The notes beneath the pieces are model-generated. The model saw nothing but the letters and a program-made list of their open reading frames with translations, did not search any database and was not told where the DNA came from. Positions 51,526 to 61,027 of a stretch of 64,000 nt of DNA are shown one piece after another (position 1 is the first letter of the stretch; the number at the start of each line of letters is the position of its first letter). The position numbers were made by a program, and so were the translations under genes. The DNA is from Paraburkholderia translucens (GTDB lineage: Bacteria; Pseudomonadota; Gammaproteobacteria; Burkholderiales; Burkholderiaceae): NCBI RefSeq assembly GCF_020881035.1, contig NZ_JAJITC010000010.1, forward strand, positions 157,620-221,619, written 5' to 3'.

Positions 51526-53109
51526 ATGAGGCTACCTATCTGCGATGTCCGCTGCGCTTTGACGTGCCTGTGGGTTTGCGGGTCAGCCGCCTCGCTATGT
51601 GTTCTTGGCACACTAGGCGGGTGCGCTGACAAGGGCACCTACCACCAGCTCGTCATGCATTCGCCCGGGAACCAGGCGCTCGTCCAGAGCGCGAAGAATG
51701 CGAACGGCACATGGCCAGAAGCGCAATGGTTCGCGTCGTTTCATGACAAACAACTCGATGCGCTCATCGATGAGGCCTGTGCCGGGAACCCGGACATTCA
51801 GGTAGCCAGCGCGCGCATCGCCGAGGCGCAGTCGCAACTCGACCAGTTCGCCTCGAGCACGGGACTCACGGGCGGTGCGGCGGCAGCGGCATACAAGGCG
51901 CGCATGCCTGCGATTGACGGCGCGGCCAACGTGAACGTCGCAGGCACCACGGTCCCGATCAATCTTTTTAGCGACCCTTGGGTGTCGCCCGCAAGTGTGA
52001 TCGCCGGCGCCAACTACGAACTCGACTTGTGGGGCAGGAACCGCGCGCTGACGCAAGCGCTCGTGTCCGCGCGCGACGCTGCGCGCGTCGATGCGCAGCA
52101 GGCCCGCCTGACCATCATCACGTCGCTAGTCACCCTTTACGGCCGGCTCGCCTACGAGTACGCGAAGCACGACCTGCTGCAGGCTAGGCAATCTCAAGCA
52201 GACCAACTCGACGCGATCCTGCGCACGCGCGAGGCGAGGGGAATCGACAGTAGCTATGGTGCGCAGCAGGAACGGATCGAGCAGGGCGCCCTGCGCATGC
52301 AATTGCTGGCGAATGACGATTCAATCACGCAAACGCAGTTGCAGATCGGCGCGCTGACCGGCCACGGCGCGGAGCGCGGCCTTTCGTTGCAACGCCCGGC
52401 GCTGGCCGACACCGGTGCTTTGTCCGTGCCGGCCAATCTGCCGCTCGAACTGCTCGGACGGCGCCCTGATATCGTCGCAGCGAAACTGCGCGTGCAGGCC
52501 GCGACGGCAAAGATCGCGGCAACACGTGCGGCGTTCTATCCGAACATCAATCTGTCCGCTGCGGGTGGGTTGGCGTCGCTAAGTCTCGGCTCGTTGTTTT
52601 CGAGCGCGTCCGCATTTTTTGCATTGGGCCCAGCCGTCTCCCTGCCGATCTTTGAACGCGGGCAGCTACGCTCTCAATTGCACGGCGACTATGCGCAAGC
52701 AGACGAAATGATCGCGCTGTACAACAAGACGCTCGATAGCGCCCTTGCTGACGTGGCCCGTTCGATTGCTACGACGCGAAACCTCACTGCGCTCATCGAC
52801 GAGCAGAAGCGAATCATCGCTGCGCGGGAGCGGATGCTTGCCGTCGCCAGCGAGCGGCAACGCCGGGGCCTGATCCAGCGGTCGGACGTGCTGAGGCAGT
52901 GCGGCCTGCAACTTGACGAACAGATGCGGCTCATCGAACTGGATGCGCAACGCCGCGACGCCGGCATCGCGTTGATCCGGGCACTCGGCGGCGGGTTCGA
53001 CGCGATTCAGCCAGCAACCCCCGCCACCTCTGGGGTTGAGCCCACGAATCAGCAACTTCACGAACAGATGCGTGACAGTCAGCCTCCTGTCAACCCTTCC
53101 TCAAGCTGA
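51526..53109 (+). CDS. NodT-family outer-membrane lipoprotein of the rhl operon
   Basis: Outer-membrane channel, 527 aa, with a signal peptide ending in lipobox LGGC. WPEAQWFASFHDKQLDALID and ELDLWGRNRALTQALVSARD are typical NodT/OprM segments, as are RRPDIVAAKLRVQAATAKIA and AFYPNINLSAAGG. ATG is 3 bp after the rhlC stop. A Pro/Ser/Gln-rich tail closes the protein. Expected to dock with the EmrA-like adaptor encoded next. Confidence 0.9.
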   Translation: MRLPICDVRCALTCLWVCGSAASLCVLGTLGGCADKGTYHQLVMHSPGNQALVQSAKNANGTWPEAQWFASFHDKQLDALIDEACAGNPDIQVASARIAEAQSQLDQFASSTGLTGGAAAAAYKARMPAIDGAANVNVAGTTVPINLFSDPWVSPASVIAGANYELDLWGRNRALTQALVSARDAARVDAQQARLTIITSLVTLYGRLAYEYAKHDLLQARQSQADQLDAILRTREARGIDSSYGAQQERIEQGALRMQLLANDDSITQTQLQIGALTGHGAERGLSLQRPALADTGALSVPANLPLELLGRRPDIVAAKLRVQAATAKIAATRAAFYPNINLSAAGGLASLSLGSLFSSASAFFALGPAVSLPIFERGQLRSQLHGDYAQADEMIALYNKTLDSALADVARSIATTRNLTALIDEQKRIIAARERMLAVASERQRRGLIQRSDVLRQCGLQLDEQMRLIELDAQRRDAGIALIRALGGGFDAIQPATPATSGVEPTNQQLHEQMRDSQPPVNPSSS

Positions 53110-53114
53110 GCCGA

Positions 53115-54290
53115 ATGAGTACAGAAAACCTGCTCGGAGACCACGCGGCAGTGACAAAGCGCGATGCCAGCAAGATTACCCGGCGAAACCGGATGCTGGC
53201 GGTGCTATTCGGCGTTGCGGCAGCGGTAGCCATCGCGGCAGCGGTGCACTGGTTGATCTTCGGGCGCTACGCCGAGGAAACGGATAATGCATATGTCGCC
53301 GGCAACGTCGTGCCGATCGCGGCGCAGGTGGCGGGCACCGCGCGCGCGGTGTTAGCCGGCAATACGCAGTACGTCAAGGCCGGACAACCGCTCGTCCAGC
53401 TCGATGACACCGAGGCGCGCATCGCGCTCGGGCAGGCCGAAGCGCAATTGATCCGCGCGGTGAGGCAGGCCCGCAGCGCCAGGATTTCCAATGCCATGTA
53501 CCAGGCCGCCGTCAAAGCTCGTGCTGCGGAACTCGCGCTGGCCGAACAGGCATTGAAGGCGCGCTCCGATGCAACGGTGGAGGTGGTCTCCGGCGAAGAG
53601 TATGCGCGCGCGCGGGAGTCAGTCGAGGTTGCGCAGGCCAACCTTGCCGCGGCGCGCAGTCAGCTTGCCAGCGGCCTGGCCGCGAGTGGCTCCGGGCACA
53701 TCGAAAACGATCCCGCCGTAATGCAGGCGATACAGCAGTTGAAACTGGCTTATGTGCGGGTTGCGCGAACAACTATCGTTGCGCCGCTCGAAGGCGCCGT
53801 GGCTCAGCGCTCGGTGCAGATCGGGCAGCCCGTGCCGGCCGGCGCACAATTGATGACGGTCGTGCCGGTCAAGCAACTATGGATCGAGGCAAACTTCAAG
53901 GAAGGACAGATTCGCAATCTACGAATCGGTCAACCAGTGTCCGTTGTCTCCGACCTGTATGGAGCGGGAATGGTATTTCACGGCCGGATCGGCGGACTGT
54001 CGCCAGGAACGGGCAGTGCGTTTTCGATGTTGCCCCCGCAAAATGCGGCCGGTAACTGGATCAAGGTGGTTCAGCGCGTGCCTGTGGTGGTTTCCCTCGA
54101 CCCTGCGGAACTGGCCGCGCATCCGCTGCGAGTCGGCCTGTCGATGACTGTATCGGTCGATACCCATCAGCGCGACGGCACATTAAACACGGCAGTCGAT
54201 CCTGCGGGTGGCAGCGCTTCGCCTGCGCCCGATGAAGACATGCAACGCGCGGAGTCGCTCGCGAGGAGGCTCATCGAGGAGAACGACTGA
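53115..54290 (+). CDS. EmrA-like membrane fusion protein of the rhl operon
   Basis: Periplasmic adaptor of 391 aa: one TM (MLAVLFGVAAAVAIAAAVHW), then ETDNAYVAGNVVPIAAQVAG (EmrA-type lipoyl start). A coiled-coil hairpin (about residues 110-195), VARTTIVAPLEGAVAQRSVQ, and KQLWIEANFKEGQI follow. Last gene of the tight rhl transcription unit (5 bp after the NodT gene). An IS3 remnant begins right after its stop. Confidence 0.91.
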   Translation: MSTENLLGDHAAVTKRDASKITRRNRMLAVLFGVAAAVAIAAAVHWLIFGRYAEETDNAYVAGNVVPIAAQVAGTARAVLAGNTQYVKAGQPLVQLDDTEARIALGQAEAQLIRAVRQARSARISNAMYQAAVKARAAELALAEQALKARSDATVEVVSGEEYARARESVEVAQANLAAARSQLASGLAASGSGHIENDPAVMQAIQQLKLAYVRVARTTIVAPLEGAVAQRSVQIGQPVPAGAQLMTVVPVKQLWIEANFKEGQIRNLRIGQPVSVVSDLYGAGMVFHGRIGGLSPGTGSAFSMLPPQNAAGNWIKVVQRVPVVVSLDPAELAAHPLRVGLSMTVSVDTHQRDGTLNTAVDPAGGSASPAPDEDMQRAESLARRLIEEND

Positions 54291-54291
54291 T

Positions 54292-54480
54292 TCCCTTGCC
54301 GGCCGGAATCTGGAATTCGGTAATGTCGGTGCGCCACTTTTCATTCGGGGCTGCCGCACGGAAGTTACGATTAATCAGGTTCTCTGGCGCAACGCCTATT
54401 TTGCCTAGATAGGAGCCGTAGCGACGTCGTTTGGCAGTGGCAGCCGCCAGTCCTTGCATCCGTCGTGAGCGAAGCTTACG
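54292..54480 (-). pseudogene. IS3-family transposase internal remnant (right fragment)
   Basis: The minus strand reads RKLRSRRMQGLAAATAKRRR, YGSYLGKIGVAPENLINRNF and RAAAPNEKWRTDITEFQIP, the linker and first catalytic-core part of an IS3-family OrfB (PNxKWxTDxTEF). It breaks off at AGKG against the emrA-like stop codon; the catalytic DDE region is missing. Its orientation is opposite to the fragment at 45529, so both point their 3' sides at the rhl operon. Confidence 0.8.
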
Positions 54481-55588
54481 CCCCAACCCGCTCCGGCGAC
54501 GTGTTCCCGGCAAAGAGCAGATAGCCGAGCGATGCGCCCGCCCCGATCCAGAACAACACCGAGAAGCTGTTGGCCAATGCGCCGATCGCAAAGATAACCG
54601 CTGCGCCCAGGTTGATCCACGTTTCGCGAAACAGGATATATTCGGCCGCGCCGCATTCATGCGCGCGCTCGTAACAGATTGCATCAAAAGGCAGGGTAGC
54701 AGACGTATTGCCCGATGCCGTCATCAGCGTAATCGCTGCAGCATTGCCTGGCGACACCGCACCCATTGCACGTGCAACGTTCATCGCCGCCATCCAGAGC
54801 GCGCCGACGCGTAGGACTGTCGTCGGCGAGCGGTCGACCGCGCGGCCGATGCCGTGGGTAATCAGCAGCATTGCCGCAAAAATCACCGAGTAAGTGAGGC
54901 CGAGGCGCGTCACGCTCATGATGCTCATAGCAAACAGATAGAACGGCCAGACCATGTTCTGCACACTGTCCTCGGCCGCGAAGCCAACGGACAGCGCCAG
55001 CACCTCGCCGAAGGGCCGCGTACGCGTCACGGCGACGAACGACGGGCACGCATCCATCTTGATGCGCGGCTCGCGCAGGAGCGGCACCACCGACAACGCC
55101 ATGCAGCTCGCCGCAAGGAAAAACATCACGCCGAAGCCGACGTGCGAAATGATGACCGCACCGATCGCGGGTCCGCAAACCGATGCAGCCGTCGAGATGT
55201 TATTCAGCGCCCCGATGCGCGAGCCGTGCCGTTCGGCGCGCCGCGTCGCAAGAAAGAGGTGGTAGCCGGTCCAGTAGCAGGCGTTGGCGCAGCCAAGAAG
55301 ACCAGCGAGCGCGAAAAATATCAGTCCCTTCAGCTCGACCTGACGGACCGCAAGGTAGAAAACGACGTAGAGCACGATACCTGACGCGAACACGGTCGTG
55401 ATGCCGTAGCTCGTCGTCGCGCGCATCGCGGTGCGCACAAGCAAGGCGTGCGAGAAACTGGTAAGGCAGAAGAACAGGAACACCTGCAATACGGGCACAT
55501 GGCCGCTCACGAAAAACACCGGCAAAAACAGGCTAATGGAGGCAGTGCCAAGCGTGAACAGTGCCTTGGCGAGAAAGAAGCGTCGCAT
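54476..55588 (-). CDS. MFS-like membrane protein, unknown substrate
   Basis: About ten to twelve hydrophobic segments starting MRRFFLAKALFTLGTASISL and ending SLGYLLFAGNTSPERVGA. Weak MFS marks only (LLGCANACYWTGYHLFLATR, HGIGRAVDRSP). Two starts compete: ATG 55588 directly before TM1, and GTG 55732, which adds 48 hydrophilic residues but has a better GGAG ribosome-binding site 5 bp upstream. The 3' end merges with the IS3 remnant, so the last residues may have been altered by the insertion. It faces the rhl operon convergently. Confidence 0.65.
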   Translation of the reverse strand: MRRFFLAKALFTLGTASISLFLPVFFVSGHVPVLQVFLFFCLTSFSHALLVRTAMRATTSYGITTVFASGIVLYVVFYLAVRQVELKGLIFFALAGLLGCANACYWTGYHLFLATRRAERHGSRIGALNNISTAASVCGPAIGAVIISHVGFGVMFFLAASCMALSVVPLLREPRIKMDACPSFVAVTRTRPFGEVLALSVGFAAEDSVQNMVWPFYLFAMSIMSVTRLGLTYSVIFAAMLLITHGIGRAVDRSPTTVLRVGALWMAAMNVARAMGAVSPGNAAAITLMTASGNTSATLPFDAICYERAHECGAAEYILFRETWINLGAAVIFAIGALANSFSVLFWIGAGASLGYLLFAGNTSPERVGA

Positions 55589-55732
55589 GAAGTCAACGAG
55601 ATCGAAAGGGGAGCGGATGCTGCGGCCAAGGAAAAGTGTCGTTCTTGGTCGACCGCAGTGTGCGCGAGAGTGTAAACCATCCTCATCCGAACAGTGGATC
55701 CCCTGAGCTATGCGGCGGGCGATGAACTTCAC

Positions 55733-56400
55733 CTTGCTCCATACAGTAACCGCAACGCGCGCCGCGCGAATTGTCTTTGCAGGCGTCCCGATAGTCTGGT
55801 GAAGAAATCGTCGTCTGGCCTTTGAATTGCGCTATGCGCGGCCTACGCAACAGTCGGCTCACTACCTGACACCCTAGCAGACATTCCGGACGTCACCCTT
55901 GACTGGAACGATGTGTGCCGGATGACGGTCGCATCGGACGATGATCACGTGACCAAGATGACCTATACGTGCCTTTGCGAGGATCGACGCGCTCCATCTC
56001 CGCTGTATCTCGCGTCAGCGGCAAGGCTGGTGTCCTGGCGAGTCCGCCTTAACAGCGCAAATCGTCGGCGATTCGCTATGCACAGTTGAGCGTCCGTTCA
56101 TGGCCGACCGTACGCGTTCGGTATCCGGTCTCGTACGCGTACGGTCGGATACCCTCGTTCGGGCCAGTGCCCGCTTTGCGGCCTCATAGCGCACCGAGTG
56201 CAACCGGCCAGGAAGGGGCCTTCGTCCGAAGCGTCGGCAGGACATTCAGACGGCAGTCGCAGTCGGCGGATTCAACGCGGCGATGCGCTAAAGTGATGGA
56301 CGACCATCCCACGCATCGGACGGCGCTTGCCTGGCCTTCCCGTTGCATTGACGTGTTCTGTCGTATGCCATGAAGGGATGACCATTCACCGGAGCGATTC
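55733..56400. other. Non-coding stretch with a 13-bp inverted repeat
   Basis: No gene is supported. CCGACCGTACGCG (56104-56116) is repeated inverted at 56136-56148 with a 19-nt loop. It could be a regulatory dyad or a relic of a mobile element. An ordinary GGAG site precedes the next gene at 56401. Confidence 0.4.
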
Positions 56401-57495
56401 ATGCGAGTTGTCTTGCGGCTCTTCGGCCTGGCGCTAAACGTGCTGTCTCTTTGCGGTTACGCCCAAACGCCGCAGCCGTTGCCGGCGCTGAATATCGACA
56501 TTACGCAGACGTCGGTCTCCGGTCTCTCATCGGGCGGCTATATGGCGGTTCAACTGGCTGTCGCGTACTCATCGATAGTAAGCGGTGCGGGTGTCGTCGC
56601 GGCGGGACCGTACTTCTGTTCGCAAGGCAAGCTGTTGACGGCGATGACGCAGTGCTCGTGCAATCCACCGCTACCGTGCGGCGTATCCGCAACCAGCACC
56701 GCGGTGCCGTCGCTCGTGTTGGCTACCCGCCAGGCGTTTGCCAGAAAGTTAATCGACGATCCGGCCAAACTTGCTGGACAACGCGTCGTCACAATTTCCG
56801 GACAGAAGGATACGACCGTGCCGCAAGCGGTTGTTCAGCAACTCGACGACTACTACCGCACGCTGGGGTTGCCTCCGGCCGGTCTGTCGGCAATATCGCT
56901 TGATAACGCAGGCCACACCATGCCGACCCTGAACTACGGCGTGGCGTGCGGCGACTCGGTATCGCCTTTCATCGGCAAGTGCCAGTTCGATGGGGCAAAG
57001 GCGATCCTTGGATGGATCTACGGTCCGGCGCCGCTCAAGCCGCGCACGGGCTCGGCGCCGGCCGGCCATTTCGTGCAGTTCGACCAGACCGCGTTCCTTC
57101 CGAAGAGCGGGCGGTGGAGCGTGCCGGGCGCGGCGGGTCTTGACAGCACGGGCTGGGTCTATATTCCAGAAGACTGCAAAGCGGGCGCGCGCTGTCGTCT
57201 GCACGTCGCCCTGCACGGCTGCGAGCAGGGGCAGGACTATGTGCCGGCCGATTCATCCGGCAGCAAGCCGTATTACGGCACGACCTTCGTCAAACACGCG
57301 GGCTACGACCGATGGGCCGACAACAATCAGATCGTCGTGCTCTATCCGCAGGCGGTCGTCATCCCGGTGAGCAATCCGCTTGGATGCTGGGACTGGTGGG
57401 GCTATACCGATTCGCACTTCGCCGATCGGAAGGGCGTGCAGATGCAGGCGATCCGCGCGATGATCGACAGGTTGAGTTCGGGGGCGAATCAGTGA
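56401..57495 (+). CDS. Secreted PHB-depolymerase-like esterase
   Basis: 364-aa alpha/beta hydrolase with a signal peptide (MRVVLRLFGLALNVLSLCGYAQ). The lipase box is SGLSSGGYMAVQ with Ser nucleophile, as in extracellular polyhydroxybutyrate depolymerases/feruloyl-esterase-like proteins. The His candidate is in LDNAGHTMPTL, the Asp in SGQKDTTVP. Cysteine-rich stretches (YFCSQGK...CSCNPPLPCG) and a C-terminal HVALHGCEQGQDYV...GCWDWWGYTD part occur in the same family. GGAG lies 7 bp before ATG. Substrate could be PHB or another polyester. Confidence 0.83.
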   Translation: MRVVLRLFGLALNVLSLCGYAQTPQPLPALNIDITQTSVSGLSSGGYMAVQLAVAYSSIVSGAGVVAAGPYFCSQGKLLTAMTQCSCNPPLPCGVSATSTAVPSLVLATRQAFARKLIDDPAKLAGQRVVTISGQKDTTVPQAVVQQLDDYYRTLGLPPAGLSAISLDNAGHTMPTLNYGVACGDSVSPFIGKCQFDGAKAILGWIYGPAPLKPRTGSAPAGHFVQFDQTAFLPKSGRWSVPGAAGLDSTGWVYIPEDCKAGARCRLHVALHGCEQGQDYVPADSSGSKPYYGTTFVKHAGYDRWADNNQIVVLYPQAVVIPVSNPLGCWDWWGYTDSHFADRKGVQMQAIRAMIDRLSSGANQ

Positions 57496-57977
57496 TTCAT
57501 CGCTGCCGCACGGCTGGCCACAGGACGCTGAATCAAAGGGACAAAAAAAGAACGCGCGGTCACGTCGAAGCGTTCGCGACGCATCCCGAAAGCTGACGAT
57601 CGGGCTATGCGTACATTTCGGCCAAACCCGTCAGTGGGGGCGGACTGGGTTCTCCGTCGGCGATGTGACAGATTTCCGACGTTGGCGGGGTCTAGCAGCG
57701 GCACACCAGCTTCCCGCATCAGCGAACTAACACTCTCGACCCTGAGCTGCCTTTCGACCCAGCGCAGGCTCAGCGGCGGCTTTCAAGAGTACAACGGCGA
57801 CACGGTCTATTGGCGGGGCGGGCAACTCGTCGGCCGTTATAGACGGTAGTCCGTTGCCGGTATTCGATGAAGCGCGCCGGTCATCCGGCACGGCGCTGGC
57901 GGGGCGCGCGAGGCGCCCGTCGGCACGTTCCGCGTGGCCCCAGACCACCCTGTTACCTGATACTCACGCAAGCCGCG
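57496..57977. other. Gap without a supported gene
   Basis: Short open frames exist, for example 57607-57849 ending GDTVYWRGGQLVGRYRR. None has a ribosome-binding site or recognisable family, and composition does not favour coding. It may contain decayed sequence. Confidence 0.35.
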
Positions 57978-58247
57978 CTAGTATTTGATGTCCCGTTTTT
58001 GCTGGCGACCTGCCTGCTTCGTGTGGCGCTTGTCTTGCCGGCATTGGGAGTTGCTCTTCTGGTTTGCAGCTCGGCAGTCGACCTTGCCCGCGCGCGCTTC
58101 CTGTCTGGCAGCCTGGTTTGCGTTCCGGCCTTGTTGGCGCTGTTGCGACTGGTTGGTGGCCAAGGCAGCGCCCGATAGCGCGAGGAGTCCGGCTGCGGCC
58201 AGCATTGCGCCCATCCGCCTCCAGAGTCCGTTTCTTGCTTCGACCAT
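57978..58247 (-). CDS. Small secreted basic protein, unknown function
   Basis: 89-aa protein with signal peptide (GAMLAAAGLLALSGAALA) and a mature part of about 60 residues very rich in Gln, Arg, Asn and Lys, with two cysteines (DCRAANQKSNSQCRQDKR). ATG at 58247 has AAGGAG 7 bp upstream; an in-frame GTG at 58253 is less likely. Similar short Gln/Arg-rich exported proteins are common in Burkholderiales, but no function is known to me. Confidence 0.72.
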   Translation of the reverse strand: MVEARNGLWRRMGAMLAAAGLLALSGAALATNQSQQRQQGRNANQAARQEARAGKVDCRAANQKSNSQCRQDKRHTKQAGRQQKRDIKY

Positions 58248-59001
58248 TTTCACGCTCCTTCGCGCTTGGTTGAAACGGCGGTCAGCTGCCGCTGAGCGGC
58301 CCCGTGTAAAGCGCCAACTCCTGTGCTGAAGAGTATGCGGGCGCGAGACGGTTCAGTGCGGTAGCAATGGTGACATTCCACGTCAGCGCTTTGGGCCTTC
58401 TGGAATTGGAATGCATTGGCCGCGAGCATTGAGTCACGACCAGTCACAAGCCCGTTACGGCGCCCGGTCGGCACAAAGTCAAAGTAGCACAACCCCATGC
58501 CGTGCAGCGCTGAAATATTTTGCGGCCTGATGCCTAAAACACAAATCTCGGTTAGCCCGCGATCTTTAGATTCAATTGAATGTGCGCTCCCGTACAGTTC
58601 GGCCACAATAGCCTTCCATGCCTGCGGGCGAGTGACGCCGTGTAGAACTCAGCAGCTTCGGTCTGCCATGCGGTCGTCATTAGCGAGCACTATCGGAATA
58701 TGGCGAGCACGGTAGTCGGGCGAAAATCCGGTACCAGGCTGGACACGACGTTGGAATGTGTCTGTCCGAGCGCGCGCCCTAACATCCGTAGTTGGACAAT
58801 AGCCGACCCTCTCAGGACCTTCCACCCGGCGTCACCTCTGCGGCTGCTTCTTGAACGGTCGTCCATACATCCGAGTCGGCTGGCAAATCGTCGCCCGTAA
58901 CTCTCGATCGCGGTTTCGCGAAAGGCGATTGGATCCCGTCAATGCGAATTTTCCGTGCGATCGAGGCCCGCGAGGCGCTGCGATCAGCTTGGTTTCCCTG
59001 C
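58248..59001. other. Gap without a supported gene
   Basis: About 750 bp read on both strands. Several short frames are open, but none shows a convincing start, domain or codon pattern. Composition is less GC-rich than coding neighbours, consistent with degraded sequence. Confidence 0.4.
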
Positions 59002-59748
59002 TCAGCGTCCCGGCGTGCCTGTCCCGCCAGTGCCGGATGAAGGGGCGGACGTCGTGGTGAGCGGATGAGCGAGACCCGCTGCGGACAGCAGCGAGACGGC
59101 AACCGGATCGGGCATGCCATCGACACCGATGGCGCCTGCTGTCGCCAGCGCGCCGAGATCGCTGTCGACCCCTGCTTGCCCGACGATGAACTGCGTCGTC
59201 AGAAACGCCGGTGCCGTCAACGTGACCGCATAACGCTGCTGCAGATTCGTGACGACTGCCGATTGCGCAGCCAGTACATCGTTCTGATTTGCCAGCACCT
59301 GCTGGAACTGCAAGTTGCTCGGGAAGCCCGCAATCAGACTGGCCTCGCTCGTGCCAAGTTGCGAAGCGAGGTAGACGAGCATCAGTTCCGTCTCGGGTGT
59401 CGTATTGAAAGTGCCGCCGGCAAATGCCAACGAATGCAAGGTGGTGCCGCCGGAGTTCACGGTGAGGATGCAGGGAAGCGTGGCGCTTAACGTAATGCTG
59501 TAGCGTTCACCGCCGTCTGACAGTGTGGAGGCCGAACCCGAAGCACAGTCGAAGCTAACCACCGCGCTGGCGGGCGCCTTGCCGGTAGCTGCGGTGCCTG
59601 ATAGGGCGACGTTTGGCATCCCGTTTCCGCTGATACAACCGTCAAGGCTGACGCAACTGTTTCCGCCGCAAGCGACGAGTGTTGCGAGCGACGCTCCGCA
59701 AAGTGCGGCCAGCACCAGACGAACGAAACGTACATCGTGAGTGTTCAT
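59002..59748 (-). CDS. Hypothetical lipoprotein
   Basis: 248-aa exported protein with a lipoprotein signal ending LATLVAC-GG. A Cys-rich start (NSCVSLDGCISGNG), a beta-rich middle with conserved-looking LPCILTVNSGGTTLHSLAFA, and a Gly/Thr/Ser-rich C-terminus (SSGTGGTGTPGR). Start at 59748 (MNTHDVRF) fits the signal peptide and a GGCAGG ribosome-binding element; the frame extends to 59796. No family recognised. Confidence 0.7.
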   Translation of the reverse strand: MNTHDVRFVRLVLAALCGASLATLVACGGNSCVSLDGCISGNGMPNVALSGTAATGKAPASAVVSFDCASGSASTLSDGGERYSITLSATLPCILTVNSGGTTLHSLAFAGGTFNTTPETELMLVYLASQLGTSEASLIAGFPSNLQFQQVLANQNDVLAAQSAVVTNLQQRYAVTLTAPAFLTTQFIVGQAGVDSDLGALATAGAIGVDGMPDPVAVSLLSAAGLAHPLTTTSAPSSGTGGTGTPGR

Positions 59749-60110
59749 GGCCGCCTGCCGTTGATAGAAGGGGATAAGGCGAGCCGCGCCACGCAAACGG
59801 ACCGGCGCTTCGATTGATTTTATGCCCTATGCGCCCACATTTGTCGCATCAATCACGTTGATCGCGCTATCGGCCATTGCGGTTATCGACGACCCGTCGT
59901 TTCAGCATTCGGCGAATCTCAGCATTCGAGCGAGGCGTGGGACTGGCCACGAGCGGTCTGTCGCGATCCGTTCGCGAATGTCCGCTGACGAGGGATAAAC
60001 TGCCCTTTGACGCGATAGGCGTGACCGGTGACCCGTCGGCCGAAGCGGGCGGTTGCCCATCTCATCCGTGACTTGCGACAGACGCGGATGCACCTTAGAC
60101 GGGATGGATC
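59749..60110. other. Gap without a supported gene
   Basis: 362 bp between the divergent lipoprotein and channel genes. It must hold both promoters, but no consensus pair or dyad was seen. Confidence 0.35.
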
Positions 60111-60812
60111 ATGACATACATACAACGATTGCAAGAGCGCGCCGCGCGACTGCGCAGCGGGGGCATGGTCATTCTTCTGGTGCTGCTTGTCATCACGGTG
60201 TTCGTTCTGCCGGTTGTCGTTACGTCGAACAGCGTGATAGACAGAATCGCACAAGACGTGCTTCTGTCGTCGATTCTCGTGAGCGGCGTGGTGGCGGCCT
60301 CAGACCGCTCGAAAGGACTCGCGTGGATCGCGCTGGTCATGCTCGTCGCGATCGTCGTGCGCTGGATGGGATGGCTATTGCCAAATGGTCCAGGGCTGGT
60401 GATCCGTGACGAAGTTAAAATGTTTTCACTTACGCTGCTTGGCGCGCTGATGGGGACGAAGGTGTTTGGCGCCGGTACGGTGACACGCAACCGGATCGGG
60501 GGAGCAGTCGTCCTTTACATGCTGGTCGGGCTTGTTTGCGCTGACGCGTATCAACTCATCAGCATCGTAGTTCCTGGTTCTTTCGTCGGCACTTCGACGC
60601 ATGACCGTTCCGTGGATCGTTCGACCTGGGTGTATTTCAGTTTCGTCACGTTGACAACCGTGGGGTATGGCGACATCACGCCCGTCGCGCGTGCGGCGAG
60701 GTCGCTCTCGAATCTCGAAGCATTGATCGGTCAACTCTATCCCGCTATCGTGCTGGCACGACTGGTGTCCTTGCAAGTCGCAGGGCGCGGATCCGGTTCG
60801 AACAAATCCTGA
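60111..60812 (+). CDS. Two-TM-pore potassium channel-like protein
   Basis: 233-aa membrane protein with four or five hydrophobic segments in the first 150 residues. A pore loop with the K+ selectivity filter TLTTVGYGDITP (about residue 185) and a final helix (LYPAIVLARLVSLQVAG) follow. There is no RCK/TrkA domain, so gating by a cytosolic ligand is not indicated. Six-TM-like Kch/KvAP-related small channels are the nearest pattern. No partner gene nearby. Confidence 0.85.
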   Translation: MTYIQRLQERAARLRSGGMVILLVLLVITVFVLPVVVTSNSVIDRIAQDVLLSSILVSGVVAASDRSKGLAWIALVMLVAIVVRWMGWLLPNGPGLVIRDEVKMFSLTLLGALMGTKVFGAGTVTRNRIGGAVVLYMLVGLVCADAYQLISIVVPGSFVGTSTHDRSVDRSTWVYFSFVTLTTVGYGDITPVARAARSLSNLEALIGQLYPAIVLARLVSLQVAGRGSGSNKS

Positions 60813-61027
60813 TGCCACTGTGCCGACCTCAGGGTCGCGTCTCGCCGATCATGCATGAGTTCTCACAGGACGCAACCGCAGCGTATGAGCGCAAGCGCAC
60901 CGGATGTCTCGTCGTGGTCCAATAGCCTGTCGGGAACCGGTTCTCCGACTCCACCGCTGGCGTATGGATTTGCACGACCAACAACAATTTCTTCCGTGGA
61001 AACAAGCGTGGTCATGATTCGCTATGA

